A stretch of 64,000 nt of DNA from Massilia antarctica. GTDB lineage: Bacteria; Pseudomonadota; Gammaproteobacteria; Burkholderiales; Burkholderiaceae_D. The translations under genes and the position numbers were made by a program. The notes beneath the pieces are model-generated. The model was not told where the DNA came from and searched no databases. It saw only the letters and a program-made list of their open reading frames with translations. This document shows positions 19,166-29,000 of the stretch, one piece after another. The stretch is taken from the NCBI RefSeq assembly GCF_015689335.1, contig NZ_CP065053.1:3844001-3908000 (forward strand). The letters are read 5' to 3'. The stretch's first letter is position 1; every line of letters starts with the position of its first letter.

Positions 19166-20424
19166 CGGACCGCCAGGTTGAGTTGTTGGATGCGGATGCT
19201 GGCCGGCGGGTGCGAGTCGTAAAAGGTCGAGTGCAGCCGGTCCGGCGTGAGCGTGGAAGCGTTTTCTTCGTACATCTTGACCAGCGCCGAGATCAGGTCG
19301 CGCGCGTCGGTGTGGGTCGCGGCGAAGGCGTCGGCTTCGAATTCGTGCTTGCGCGAGCTGATCGAGGTCAGCGGCGAGAACAGGAAGGTAAATACCGGCA
19401 GCGCCAGCATGAACAGCAGCAGCGCCACGGCGTCGGTCGGCACGCCGGGCAGCGGATCGAAACCGAGGCCGCTGTAGAACCAGGCCTGGTTTTTCAGGTA
19501 GCCCAGCAGGGCCAGGAAGGCCAGCGAGACGACCGAACCGACCACCATGCGCTTGAGGTTGTGGCGCAATTTGAAGTGGCCCAGTTCGTGCGCCAGCACC
19601 GCTTCGACCTCGGGCTGGGTCAGGCTGGCGACCAGGGTGTCGTAAAACACCACGCGCTTGTTGGCGCCGAAACCGTAGAAAAAGGCGTTGCTGTGGGCGC
19701 TGCGCTTGGAGCCGTCCATCACGAACAGGCCCTTGGCGGCGAAGTTGACGCGGGCCATCAAGCCTTCGATGCGCTGGCGCAGGCTGTCGTCCTTGAGCGG
19801 CTCGAACTTGTTGAACAGCGGCATGATCAAGGTCGGCGCGATGACCATCATCACCAGCTGGAAACCGATCCAGACTAGCCAGGTGTACAGCCACCACAGA
19901 CTGCCGCTTTTTTCCATCAATTGCAGCACCACCCAGATCAGCGGCAGGCCGAGCACGAGGCCCAGGCCCGTGCCTTTCGCGGCATCGGCGATCCATAAAC
20001 CGATGCTCATCTTGTTGAAGCCGAAGCGTTCCTCGAGCACGAACTGGCGGTAGTAATCGAACGGCATGTCGAGCACGCCGCTGACCGCCGCAAAGGCGAC
20101 GAACAGGGCCATCTGGAAGGCGATGCCGGTGCCGGTGTGCGGCAGCAGGGCGATGGCCAGCCATTGGAGGCCGCCGAGCAGGGTAAAACCGATCAGCACG
20201 GCGCTGCTGAACAAGAGGCTGGCGAGGCCGAAATGGATTTTGGCGGCGGTGTAGTCGGCCGCCTTCTGGTGCGCATCGAGGGAGATTTTTTCGGCAAAGT
20301 CGGCCGGGACCGCGCCGCGGTGGGCCGACACGCAGCGCAACTGGCGGGTCGACAGCCAAAAGCGCAGCACCAGCGACAAAATGAAGAAAGAAACGAACAA
20401 TATCGAAAACGCGAGTGAAGACAT
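19162..20424 (-). CDS. M48 family zinc metallopeptidase (Ste24/CAAX protease type)
   Basis: Integral-membrane protease of 420 residues. Several hydrophobic segments are seen, starting at the N-terminus ([19 protein letters not shown]). The zinc-binding HExxH is in [13 protein letters not shown] near residue 275, and the third ligand Glu is probably in [11 protein letters not shown]. These match the Ste24-like branch of M48, with its long N-terminal membrane domain. Substrates in bacteria are poorly known; membrane protein quality control is a reasonable guess. It is the first gene of the peptidase-phhB-rsgA operon and diverges from orn across 47 nt. Confidence 0.92.
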   Translation of the reverse strand: MSSLAFSILFVSFFILSLVLRFWLSTRQLRCVSAHRGAVPADFAEKISLDAHQKAADYTAAKIHFGLASLLFSSAVLIGFTLLGGLQWLAIALLPHTGTGIAFQMALFVAFAAVSGVLDMPFDYYRQFVLEERFGFNKMSIGLWIADAAKGTGLGLVLGLPLIWVVLQLMEKSGSLWWLYTWLVWIGFQLVMMVIAPTLIMPLFNKFEPLKDDSLRQRIEGLMARVNFAAKGLFVMDGSKRSAHSNAFFYGFGANKRVVFYDTLVASLTQPEVEAVLAHELGHFKLRHNLKRMVVGSVVSLAFLALLGYLKNQAWFYSGLGFDPLPGVPTDAVALLLFMLALPVFTFLFSPLTSISSRKHEFEADAFAATHTDARDLISALVKMYEENASTLTPDRLHSTFYDSHPPASIRIQQLNLAVR

Positions 20425-20471
20425 TCTGTGCCTGTGAGAAAATGCAGGATTGTTTAGGCCAAGAGAGAATT

Positions 20472-21056
20472 ATGTCACATGCCACTGATTTAGCAGCACC
20501 GGCCGCGTTACCGCGCCCAAATGAGTTCAACCTGGTTTGGGTGGACATGGAAATGACGGGCCTTGAGCCCGATACCGACCGCATCATCGAAGTGGCGGTC
20601 GTGGTGACCGACATGCACCTGAACATCTTGGGCGAAGGCCCGGTGTTCGCCATCCACCAGTCGGACGAGACGCTAGACAAGATGGATTCCTGGAACAAGG
20701 GCACCCACGGGCGCTCCGGGCTGATCGAGAAGGTCAAGGCCTCGACCGTGACCGAAGCCGAAGCCGAGGCGCAACTGATCGCCTGGCTGAAGAACTACGT
20801 TCCAGCCGGCAAATCGCCAATGTGCGGCAATACCATTTGCCAGGACCGCCGCTTCATGGTGCGCGGCATGCCGAAGCTGGAAGCGTTCTTCCACTATCGT
20901 AACCTGGACGTGTCGACCCTGAAAGAGTTGTGCAAGCGCTGGAAGCCGGAGATCGTCAGCGGCTTCAAGAAGCACCAGAAGCACACGGCGCTGGCCGACA
21001 TCATCGAATCGATCGAAGAGCTGCGCTACTACCGCGAGCATTTCATCAAGCTGTAA
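20472..21056 (+). CDS. orn: Oligoribonuclease
   Basis: 3'-5' exoribonuclease that degrades 2-5 nt RNAs, including pGpG, the breakdown product of c-di-GMP. The 194-residue protein starts at the ATG at 20472, preceded by AAGAGAG; an upstream in-frame start at 20415 would overlap the divergent gene. The DEDDh exonuclease residues are visible: WVDMEMTGL, the NTICQDRRF block, and HTALADI for the final His/Asp. It matters for the Wsp/c-di-GMP branch of physiology, though it is not co-transcribed with wsp. Confidence 0.97.
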   Translation: MSHATDLAAPAALPRPNEFNLVWVDMEMTGLEPDTDRIIEVAVVVTDMHLNILGEGPVFAIHQSDETLDKMDSWNKGTHGRSGLIEKVKASTVTEAEAEAQLIAWLKNYVPAGKSPMCGNTICQDRRFMVRGMPKLEAFFHYRNLDVSTLKELCKRWKPEIVSGFKKHQKHTALADIIESIEELRYYREHFIKL

Positions 21057-21070
21057 TCGGCCTTGTCTTG

Positions 21071-21152
21071 CCCCGGCCGTCCTGGCCGGGGCGCCCCTCG
21101 CCGGGTGCCCCTCGCCGGGCGCCCTCGCCGGGCGCCCCTTGCCGGGCGCCCC
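21071..21152. repeat. Hairpin followed by a 14-nt tandem repeat
   Basis: Just after orn there is an 8-bp GC hairpin (21071-21078 with 21084-21091), possibly its terminator but without a T run. It leads into four near-identical copies of a 14-nt unit, CGCCCCTCGCCGGG (21092-21105, 21106-21119, 21120-21132 with one base less, 21133-21146), and a partial fifth. Confidence 0.7.
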
Positions 21153-21267
21153 GTTCCCCCTGTTGTATTGCATGCCGCGCCGCCGCTGGCGCTCTGATGC
21201 GCCGTGCGCCGGGAATGGCTTTTTCCTCTAGAATGATCTTTACGCAACAGCGATGGGATCTTGCGAC

Positions 21268-22116
21268 ATGAAAACTGTGACGATGCGGTCCGGACGCCTC
21301 ATTCCCGCGCTCGGACAAGGTACCTGGAACATGGGAGAAGACCCGGCGCGGCGCCAGCACGAGATCGGCGCGTTGCAATTGGGCATGGATCTCGGCATGG
21401 GCTTGATCGACACGGCCGAGATGTACGGCGAGGGCGGGGCCGAGGAAGTGGTGGGCGCGGCGATTGCCGGGCGGCGCGAGCAGGCGTTTATCGTCAGCAA
21501 AGTGTATCCGCACAATGCCGACAAGCGCGGGGTGCGCGCGGCCTGCGAGCGCAGCCTGCAACGCCTGGCGACCGACCGCATCGACCTGTACCTGCTGCAC
21601 TGGCGCGGCGCGGTGCCGCTGTCGGAAACCCTGGACGCCTTCCAGGCCTTGCAAAAGGAAGGAAAGATCGTCGATTTCGGCGTGAGCAATTTCGACCTGG
21701 GCGACATGCTGGAAGCCGACGCCTTGCCCGGCGGGCGCGCGATTGCCGCAAACCAGGTGCTGTTCAATCTGGCCAAGCGCGGGATCGAATGGGATTTGCT
21801 GCCGTGGTCGCGCAAGCACGGCATGCCGCTGATGGCGTATTCGCCGCTGGAGTCGGCCGGCCCGGAGCGCGAGCTGTTGCTGGGCAATCCGAGCCTGATG
21901 GCGGTGGCCGGACGGCATGGCTGCACCCCGGGTCAGATCGCGCTGGCATGGCTGCTGCGCCAGGACGGAGTGGTGGCGATCCCCAAGGCGGCCGACCCGG
22001 CGCACGTGCGCCAGAACCGGGCGGCGGCCGATGTGGTGCTGAGCGCCTTCGATCTGGAAGATCTGGACCGGGCCTTTGCGCCACCGACGAAGCGGCAGGC
22101 GCTGGCGATGCGCTGA
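21268..22116 (+). CDS. Aldo/keto reductase
   Basis: NAD(P)H-dependent oxidoreductase of the AKR fold, 282 residues from the ATG at 21268 (MKTVTMRSGRLIPALGQGTW). An in-frame ATG at 21253 is possible and neither has a strong ribosome binding site. The catalytic tetrad is present: Asp and Tyr in LIDTAEMYGEG, Lys in FIVSKVYPHN, His in YLLHWRGA. The C-terminal nucleotide-binding loop IPKAADPAHVRQN is also seen. Similar to YeaE-type methylglyoxal/aldehyde reductases. The natural substrate is unknown. Confidence 0.9.
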   Translation: MKTVTMRSGRLIPALGQGTWNMGEDPARRQHEIGALQLGMDLGMGLIDTAEMYGEGGAEEVVGAAIAGRREQAFIVSKVYPHNADKRGVRAACERSLQRLATDRIDLYLLHWRGAVPLSETLDAFQALQKEGKIVDFGVSNFDLGDMLEADALPGGRAIAANQVLFNLAKRGIEWDLLPWSRKHGMPLMAYSPLESAGPERELLLGNPSLMAVAGRHGCTPGQIALAWLLRQDGVVAIPKAADPAHVRQNRAAADVVLSAFDLEDLDRAFAPPTKRQALAMR

Positions 22117-22218
22117 GGCGTAGCGGTCGCCCATCCCTGACGCCGGATTCGGCCGCAGCGCTACCCGGCAGCCCGCCGCACGCCGCATGGCGGCCCTTCC
22201 ACCCACAAGGAGAACGAG

Positions 22219-24300
22219 ATGGTCAGCATCGTGCGCGTGGTTGGCGAACGCGGCAAGGAAATCGGGTCGATCCTGTGGCGCTGCGTGTACAGCTTCAGCC
22301 TCACCTTGCTCTGTTCCGCCGGCCTGGCCTTCATTCCCCAGGGCACCGAATTCCTGCGCCTGGTCAGCGATCCCGGTTGGACCTTTCCGATTTTTATTTT
22401 TTCCGTGGCCAGTTGGTCCACCGCCGCCTGGTACAGCGCGCGCCTGACCCTCGGGCGCGTGTTCGACGGCACTTCCCTGCTGGACCGCACCGACACGCCC
22501 TTCGTCAACAGCATCCGCATGTGGCTGCCGCGCTTTCTCGGCATCGTGCCGGCTTCCGTGCTGTCGATCCAGTTCCAGCGCCTGGGCCAGCCGGCGCTGG
22601 CGCTGGCGTGCTTCCTGACCGCCTTCGCCATGGGCGTGTTCGTGCTCAAGCGGCGCGCCTGGTTCGCCTCGCGTTTCCGCGGCTTCGAGGGGCAGACCAG
22701 CTCGATTCGCTTCGAATCCTTGCAGGGGCGCACGGTGCTGACGGTGGCGCTGGCCATCCTGCTCACCTTCGCGCTGCTGTTCGCCGTGTGGCTGCGGCCG
22801 GTCGAGGTCACGCGCTATGTCACCGCGCCCGCGCTGCTGTGTTTCGCTTTCGCCAGCTGGATCCTGTTCGGCGACCTGGTGCTGACGTATTCCTTCAAAC
22901 AGGCCCGGCTGCCCTCAATGGCGGCGCTGCCGCTGCTGCTGTTCATCGTGTTCAGCCTGTGGAACGACAACCACCAGGTCAGGCTGCTGCCCATCGCAGC
23001 GGACGATCCGGCGCCGATCCGGCGCAAGATCGACGCCCACCTCGACGACTGGCTGCAGGCGCGCGTGGCCAGCGGCACCCTGGTGCCGGGACGGCCGTTC
23101 CCCCTGTTCGTGGTGGCGGCCGAAGGCGGCGGCATCCGCGCCGCCTACTGGACCGGCATGGTGCTGGCCAAGCTGCAGGACGACAGCGGCGCGCGCTTCG
23201 GGCGTCACCTGTTCGCCCTGAGCGGCGTTTCCGGCGGCAGCCTGGGCAGCAGCGCCTTCGCCGCGCTGCTGGCCGATGCCGGCGGCAACGATCTGGCCAC
23301 CGCCTACTGCGCGCGCGGCGGGCGCGACACCCCCTACCAGGAATGCATGCGCAAGGTCTTGCAGCGTGACTTCCTGTCGCCCACGCTCGGTTACATGCTG
23401 TATCCGGACATGCTGCAGCGCTTCTTGCCGTTCGCGATCGCGGCGGCGGACCGCGCCCGCGCCATGGAAGCGGGTTGGGAGCAGGGCTGGCTCAGCGCCA
23501 CCGGCAACGACCGCTTCGCGCGCCGCTTCGACCAGCTGTGGGCCGCCGACGGCGCCATGAACGTGCCCTCGCTGCTGCTCAACGCCACCCTGGTCGATGG
23601 CGGCAGCCGCATCATCGCCAGCGACCTGATCATCGACGGCAGCTTTCCGGACGCCTACGATGCGCTCGACCCGGTGCTCGACCTGCACCAGATGAGCCTG
23701 GGGACGGCGGTGCACAACAGCGCGCGTTTCAGTTATATCAGCCCGGCCGGGACGGTGTCGGCCTGCCGCGCCGGCAAGGAGCTGGTGGCCTGCGCGCCCG
23801 GCCGCGAACGCGCGCCCTGGGGCCGGATCATCGATGGCGGCTACTTTGAAAACTCCGGCGTCGAATCGGTGCGCGACCTGCTGTTCGCCATGCGCCCGGC
23901 CTTGGCGCGGTGGCGCGAGCGCGGTTACGACATCGATCCGGCCGTCATCGTCATCAGCAATTCCCCCGACGCGCTGGCCCCGAAGGAAAAGCAAGACCCG
24001 GCCGGCGCGCGCATGGATACGACCTTCCTGTCGGAACTACTGGCCCCGCCGCTGGGCTTGTTCAATACCCGCACGGCGCGCGCCACCTTTGCCGTCACGG
24101 CGGAGCGGCGCGACATGGCCGTGATCCTGCCTGCCGGCCCGGCGCGCTTCCTGTGGTTCGGCATGCCCTCGGAAACCCACACTCCGCTGGGCTGGGCGCT
24201 GGCGGGCAAGAGTTTCAAAGGCATCGATGCGCTGCTCGCGCCGCCGCACGACAGCAAGCAACCGTTCGAGGTCGTACTGAAACGCTTGCCGCCGCCATAA
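22219..24300 (+). CDS. Membrane-anchored patatin-like phospholipase
   Basis: 693 residues, starting after a clear AAGGAG site. The N-terminal third has about six hydrophobic segments (for example VALAILLTFALLFAVWL) and should lie in the inner membrane. The C-terminal part has patatin features: oxyanion loop EGGGIRAAYW (Gly303-305, Arg307), nucleophile Ser338 in the GxSxG motif GVSGG, and catalytic Asp539 in DGGYFENSG. It therefore looks like an active Ser-Asp acyl hydrolase acting on membrane lipids. A multi-pass membrane domain fused to patatin is less usual than soluble ExoU-like forms. No partner gene is obvious. Confidence 0.82.
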   Translation: MVSIVRVVGERGKEIGSILWRCVYSFSLTLLCSAGLAFIPQGTEFLRLVSDPGWTFPIFIFSVASWSTAAWYSARLTLGRVFDGTSLLDRTDTPFVNSIRMWLPRFLGIVPASVLSIQFQRLGQPALALACFLTAFAMGVFVLKRRAWFASRFRGFEGQTSSIRFESLQGRTVLTVALAILLTFALLFAVWLRPVEVTRYVTAPALLCFAFASWILFGDLVLTYSFKQARLPSMAALPLLLFIVFSLWNDNHQVRLLPIAADDPAPIRRKIDAHLDDWLQARVASGTLVPGRPFPLFVVAAEGGGIRAAYWTGMVLAKLQDDSGARFGRHLFALSGVSGGSLGSSAFAALLADAGGNDLATAYCARGGRDTPYQECMRKVLQRDFLSPTLGYMLYPDMLQRFLPFAIAAADRARAMEAGWEQGWLSATGNDRFARRFDQLWAADGAMNVPSLLLNATLVDGGSRIIASDLIIDGSFPDAYDALDPVLDLHQMSLGTAVHNSARFSYISPAGTVSACRAGKELVACAPGRERAPWGRIIDGGYFENSGVESVRDLLFAMRPALARWRERGYDIDPAVIVISNSPDALAPKEKQDPAGARMDTTFLSELLAPPLGLFNTRTARATFAVTAERRDMAVILPAGPARFLWFGMPSETHTPLGWALAGKSFKGIDALLAPPHDSKQPFEVVLKRLPPP

Positions 24301-24400
24301 GCTGTGCCGCAGGAAATAAATTTCCCCCGTACGTGGGTTGGCGAACGGAACGGATGTTGGGGAGGGCGTATTGTTGTGTCTCAAACAAACAGGAGGCTTT

Positions 24401-24574
24401 ATGACCAAGCACAGCAACGACCCAAGTGAGCAACAGCAGCGCGCGGATGAACAGGCGCAGCAGGAAGCCACCAAGAACCGCCAGCGTGCCGAAACGGAAG
24501 AAGTCGCCGGCAAGCACAAGAACGACGGCGTCAAGGATCACCAGGGCGCCGACAAAGGCCCGCGCGGCCAGTAA
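24401..24574 (+). CDS. Small highly charged protein (57 residues), unknown function
   Basis: Starts at the ATG at 24401 with a near-perfect AGGAGG site at 24391-24396, which makes it a credible gene. The protein is hydrophilic and rich in Gln, Glu, Lys and Asp (MTKHSNDPSEQQQRADEQ onward), with no hydrophobic segment or Cys, so it is probably disordered or a simple helix. The composition resembles small stress-related proteins, but I recognise no family. It stands alone between the lipase and the HPP gene. Confidence 0.65.
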   Translation: MTKHSNDPSEQQQRADEQAQQEATKNRQRAETEEVAGKHKNDGVKDHQGADKGPRGQ

Positions 24575-24769
24575 ATCGCCAGGGTAAGTCCGTTCAGCGG
24601 CCCGGCTTGCTTTCCCTTACAGGATCGCCAGCCGGGCCGATCAGCATTGGCGGGCGCCATCGCGGTGACCGGCTGCGCGGATGGCTCGCCCGCACGAAAA
24701 TAGTGGGTCCGTGCACCTTTGTAGCTCATCTGTGGTGTAATTGCAGCTTCGCTGTTCTTGCTCGTCCTC

Positions 24770-25945
24770 ATGTCCGCCCCACGCTTTGCCTGGCTCACCG
24801 CCGTTTTACCCCCACCCAACAGTGTCGCCCGCCAAGAACAATGGCGCGCCAGCGTGGCCGCGTTTATCGCGCTGGGCCTGACCGGCGCGCTGTGCAGCGC
24901 GACCGGCGGCGCGGCCGGCCTGTGGCTGATCGCCCCGATGGGCGCCTCCGCCGTGCTGCTGTTTTGCCTGCCCGCCAGTCCGATGGCCCAGCCGTGGGCC
25001 GTGATCGGCGGCAACGTCGTCTCGGCCCTGGTGGGGGTGGCCTGCATCAAGACTGGCCTCACACCAGCAGTGGCCGCCCCGCTGGCCGGCGGGATGGCGA
25101 TCGTCGCCATGTTCGCGCTGCGCTGCTTGCATCCGCCGGGCGGCGCCATGGCGCTAACGGCCGTGCTGGCCGGCCCCGCAGTGCACAAGCTCGGCTTCGG
25201 CTTTGCCCTCACCCCGGTGGCACTGAACTGCGTGCTGATGGTGGGCGCCGCCCTGGCCGTCAACCAGCTGACCGGTCACCGCTATCCGCACCGCCAGCAA
25301 TCGACGATGCAGAATGTCCACGACACGGCCGATGCGGTGCCCACCGCGCGCCTGGGCTTCCGGCGCGACGACCTGGACGCCGTGCTGGCGCGCTACGGCG
25401 AAGTGCTCGACGTCAGCCGCGACGACCTCGAAGGCATCATCCTGGCCACCGAAACGGCGGCCTACGGGCGCCGCTTCGGCGTGATCCGCTGCGGCCAGAT
25501 CATGTCGACCGACGTGGTCACACTCGAATTCGGCACGGCCCTGGCCGATGCCTGGGGCTTGATGCGGCATCATCAGGTGCATGCGCTGCCGGTGCTGAAC
25601 CGGGCGCGCAGGGTGATCGGCATCGTCACCCAGGCCGATTTCCTGCGCCACAGCGACCTGGATGCGTACAGCGGACTGGGGGCGCGCCTGCGCGCACTGC
25701 TGCGGCGCAGCGGATCGACGCATTCGGACAAACCGGAAGTGGTGGGGCAGATCATGACAGCCAGGGTGGCCACGGCGCATGTGCACACGCCGATCGTGGA
25801 ACTGGTGCCGCTGATGGCCAACGCCGGCCTGCACCACATTCCCGTGGTCGACGACGAAGACCGCTTTGCCGGCATCGTCACCCAGTCGGATCTGGTGGCC
25901 GCGCTGTATCAGGGGCGGCTGGCCGAACTGGCTCCGGCGGCGTAG
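24770..25945 (+). CDS. HPP family membrane protein with two CBS domains
   Basis: 391 residues from the ATG at 24770; a TTG at 24758 is in frame but less likely. The N-terminal part has four or five membrane helices and the family-defining HPP motif in CLHPPGGAMAL. The cytoplasmic part has a CBS pair, each half with an IM...V start and GIVTQ.D end: IMSTDVV to GIVTQADF and IMTARVA to GIVTQSDL. CBS pairs usually bind adenine nucleotides, so a nucleotide-gated transport function is likely. HPP proteins have been linked to nitrite transport in plastids; the bacterial substrate is unclear. Confidence 0.88.
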   Translation: MSAPRFAWLTAVLPPPNSVARQEQWRASVAAFIALGLTGALCSATGGAAGLWLIAPMGASAVLLFCLPASPMAQPWAVIGGNVVSALVGVACIKTGLTPAVAAPLAGGMAIVAMFALRCLHPPGGAMALTAVLAGPAVHKLGFGFALTPVALNCVLMVGAALAVNQLTGHRYPHRQQSTMQNVHDTADAVPTARLGFRRDDLDAVLARYGEVLDVSRDDLEGIILATETAAYGRRFGVIRCGQIMSTDVVTLEFGTALADAWGLMRHHQVHALPVLNRARRVIGIVTQADFLRHSDLDAYSGLGARLRALLRRSGSTHSDKPEVVGQIMTARVATAHVHTPIVELVPLMANAGLHHIPVVDDEDRFAGIVTQSDLVAALYQGRLAELAPAA

Positions 25946-26013
25946 GGCGGGCGCGGTCCGATCGGCGCCGCAGGCGCGAGTCGGACCGCCACGTGGGTGA
26001 ATGCCGGCCTTTG

Positions 26014-29000
26014 CTATGTCGCGAAGTGCGCGCGCTCGACCCGCAGCAGCTCGCCGACATCGATCATCAGCTCCTTCGCCTTGGTGGCCAGCCTGTCGAC
26101 ACCGACGGGGGCGCCGTGTGAATCGACCCAGACACCATGGACAAGGCGCCAGTTCGCCGTTTCCAATTGATAGGCAAGCACCTCGGCGTCGCGCCATGCC
26201 AGGTAACGCAGGATACGCCAGGGCTCGAGCGCGTCGAGCGCGGGGAGAAGCGCGGCTGCGGCGGACATCCTGGAGGAAGCTGCGGCGCTCGCCGGCGCCA
26301 TCGCGCCAGCACCCGGCGACAGAAATTCACGCGGGTCCCTCAGGAAGGCGCGGGTGGCGGCGCTCATGTTGGGGCCGAGTACCTCATTTGCGCCCCGCAG
26401 ATCCTCGTACATCGCCAGTAGCTGCCGGTCCTGCGCTCCCATCGCGATGTCGGTGACCGGCGCCGTGCCCGTCAGATCGATCAGCGAACCTTGCTGCAAA
26501 TGGTCGCTACCGCTCTGGCCCAGCTTGACGGTACTCGACGCGACCATCGATACAGAAGGGGGCAGCGACAGGAGGAATTCGGGGCTGAACGGATCGGTAT
26601 TGGTCGCGTCGAGCATCGTCGTTGGCATGGCGCTGCTGGCCGCGGCTGCGATGTCCTCCATGGCCTCGTCGTCTTGCACCGGCGGCGGTACGGCAAGGTA
26701 GGGTGAGGTGGTGTCGATCCGCACCGGCGTGGCCTGCTCGCGCGCCGGTTTCAGAGCCTGTCCGACCCTCGGAGTCTCGTAATACACGCTCGGTGTGGCG
26801 GAGAAGTCCACGCTGCCGCTGGCCGCGCTGGGCGGCATGTGCGCGAGCGTGCCGTTGAAAATCGCCTGTGAGCCGCTGTCGGCGAAATGGACCCGTGGCT
26901 GCCGATCCGCCGATCCCGGCGCACCGCCGGAGGCCAGGATGCGTCTGACCCGCGCGGTCGCTTCGGCCAGGGGATCGCGGTCGGCGTGGGCATTGACCGC
27001 GGCGGCCAGCACGTAACTGGCTTCCATGATGGTCTCGGTCGCGTTGCGCAGGATCGAATGCGCATCGCCGCGCCCACGGGCCCCGGAAGCGCGGCTGCGC
27101 AGGGTCGCCAGTGCCCTGGAAGCGGCTGCCCGCAGGTTGCGCAATGCCTCGTGCGCCAGGTGCGCGAATGCTTGCGTCGGGACCAGGTCGAGGCTCCCGA
27201 GCAGGTGCGCCGCGAACATCGCCGCGTCATCGAGGTCGGCCTGAATGGGCAGCGCCGTCGCCGCGACCTCGGCCAGCCCGGCGGCCGCATCGAGGTGAGC
27301 GCGAAGCGCGGCGCTCGCCTTGTTGTTCATGATTTGCAAATTCTTCGAGCGCTCGTCGTTCAAGCCCTTTTTGGGGTCACGCTTGCCGAGATCGTCCGCT
27401 CGGCCCTCCGTCACCCATGTCGCGTAGGCGAGGATGTCGTCTTCGGCCAGCAGCATGGCCTGGTACACGCCGGCATACTTGCGTTGTTCGCTGGTGGGGT
27501 TCCAGGCGCCATTGTCGATGCTGATCAGCGGGTCGGCCGGGGCGGCCGCCGCGGCCGCCGCGCTGCTCGTCGAATTCGATGAGGAAGCCGGCACGGCGGC
27601 CGCTGTGCTGCGCGCCAATGCCGCTGCGAGCACGCCCACATCGCGATCGAAGCTGCGCAGGGCGGCAGCGAGCGCTTCCAGGTATTCGGGCGGCTCGCTG
27701 CCGAACGACAGCCGGAGCGACTCGCCGGTATTGGCGACGGTGGTGTCGAGAAAGCCGAAACTTTGCCGTATCTGCAATCCGAGCGGAATCCCGAGCCTGG
27801 CCGCGTGAACGCTCGCGCGACCGGCGAAATACGCCTGCAGCCATTCGACGACGCGTTCCCGCACGCCGTGCCCGGCTTTGCCGAGGAACAGCGACCTCAG
27901 ATGGATCGTGAGGCTGGTATTACCCGGGGTGTGATGAAGCCTGAGATGTGTCAATTCGTCGCCCAGCATCGTCACCAGGGCGTCCGCCATCGCGCTCGAG
28001 CGCGATGTGCGGCGCAGGATATACGACTGCGAGAAGCGCAGTGCTTCGTCTGCGGCGGTGGGGGGATAAGGCATCGCGCCGCCGTCCGGCTCGGCGATCA
28101 GCAGACCGAGTTCGGTAATGGCAAGATCGCGCTGCGACGACAGGGACAACGCTGCCGATGCTGACGACGGCGCCAGGGTCGAGGGCGGCGCGAATGACGA
28201 TGACGATGACGATCCCGGCCAGGGCGCAGTGGAGGCGGCGGCTCCTTCCGGGAGCGCTGCCGTTGTGGGCAAAACCTGCGGCAACTCTGCAAAGCGCGCC
28301 CGCGTCAGGCTGGTCTCCATGAGCGAAGCATTGCCGGGCCGCAGTCCAAGACTGCTTAAGGGGGGACCTGTTGTCGCATATTTCCCGTTTTTATTGGCCT
28401 GCCAGCGTTTTTTCAGCGCGGGCCGCGAGGCCTCCTGTGCCGCCTTGCCCTTGTAGTTTTCCGCGATCGTCAAGAGCGGATGCTCCGCCTGGCTGCGAAA
28501 GTACTTGTCGGGCTGACTGGTCTGGAAGGGACCTGTCTGCCGTGTCTCGGGCGAAAGCAGGTCCAGCGGCACAAATGAGGCAATGTTGTGCCGCGCCGTG
28601 GCGGCCGCCGCCAGTGCGGCCGGCTCGTGTGAAGCGGCGGAGGGCTGACTGGCCAGGTCGGCACTGGCGGCCCGATGGTAGCCATGCCACTCGTCGAAGG
28701 CACCGGGTGGCGCCAGCGCGACTTGTGTCGCTGCCGACAAGGCTGAGGAAGATGACGATGACGCGGCGGCCGTGCCGTCGTCGGGGTAGCCGTGGGCGTC
28801 GTCATTGCGGACACGCTTGCGCGCTTGTCTGGCGCGCGCGCGTTCCTGGGAAGCGCTCAAGCCAATCCGCGCAAGCCCTTGGACATTGTCCCAGGTCTCG
28901 TCCATGTTGCCAAAGTAGCCGTTCGGTGACGCGGCCATGCGCACGATGAAGTCGACCAGTGCCGACGCGATGCCGGCCAGCGCGGGTTCCCTGCGCAGAA

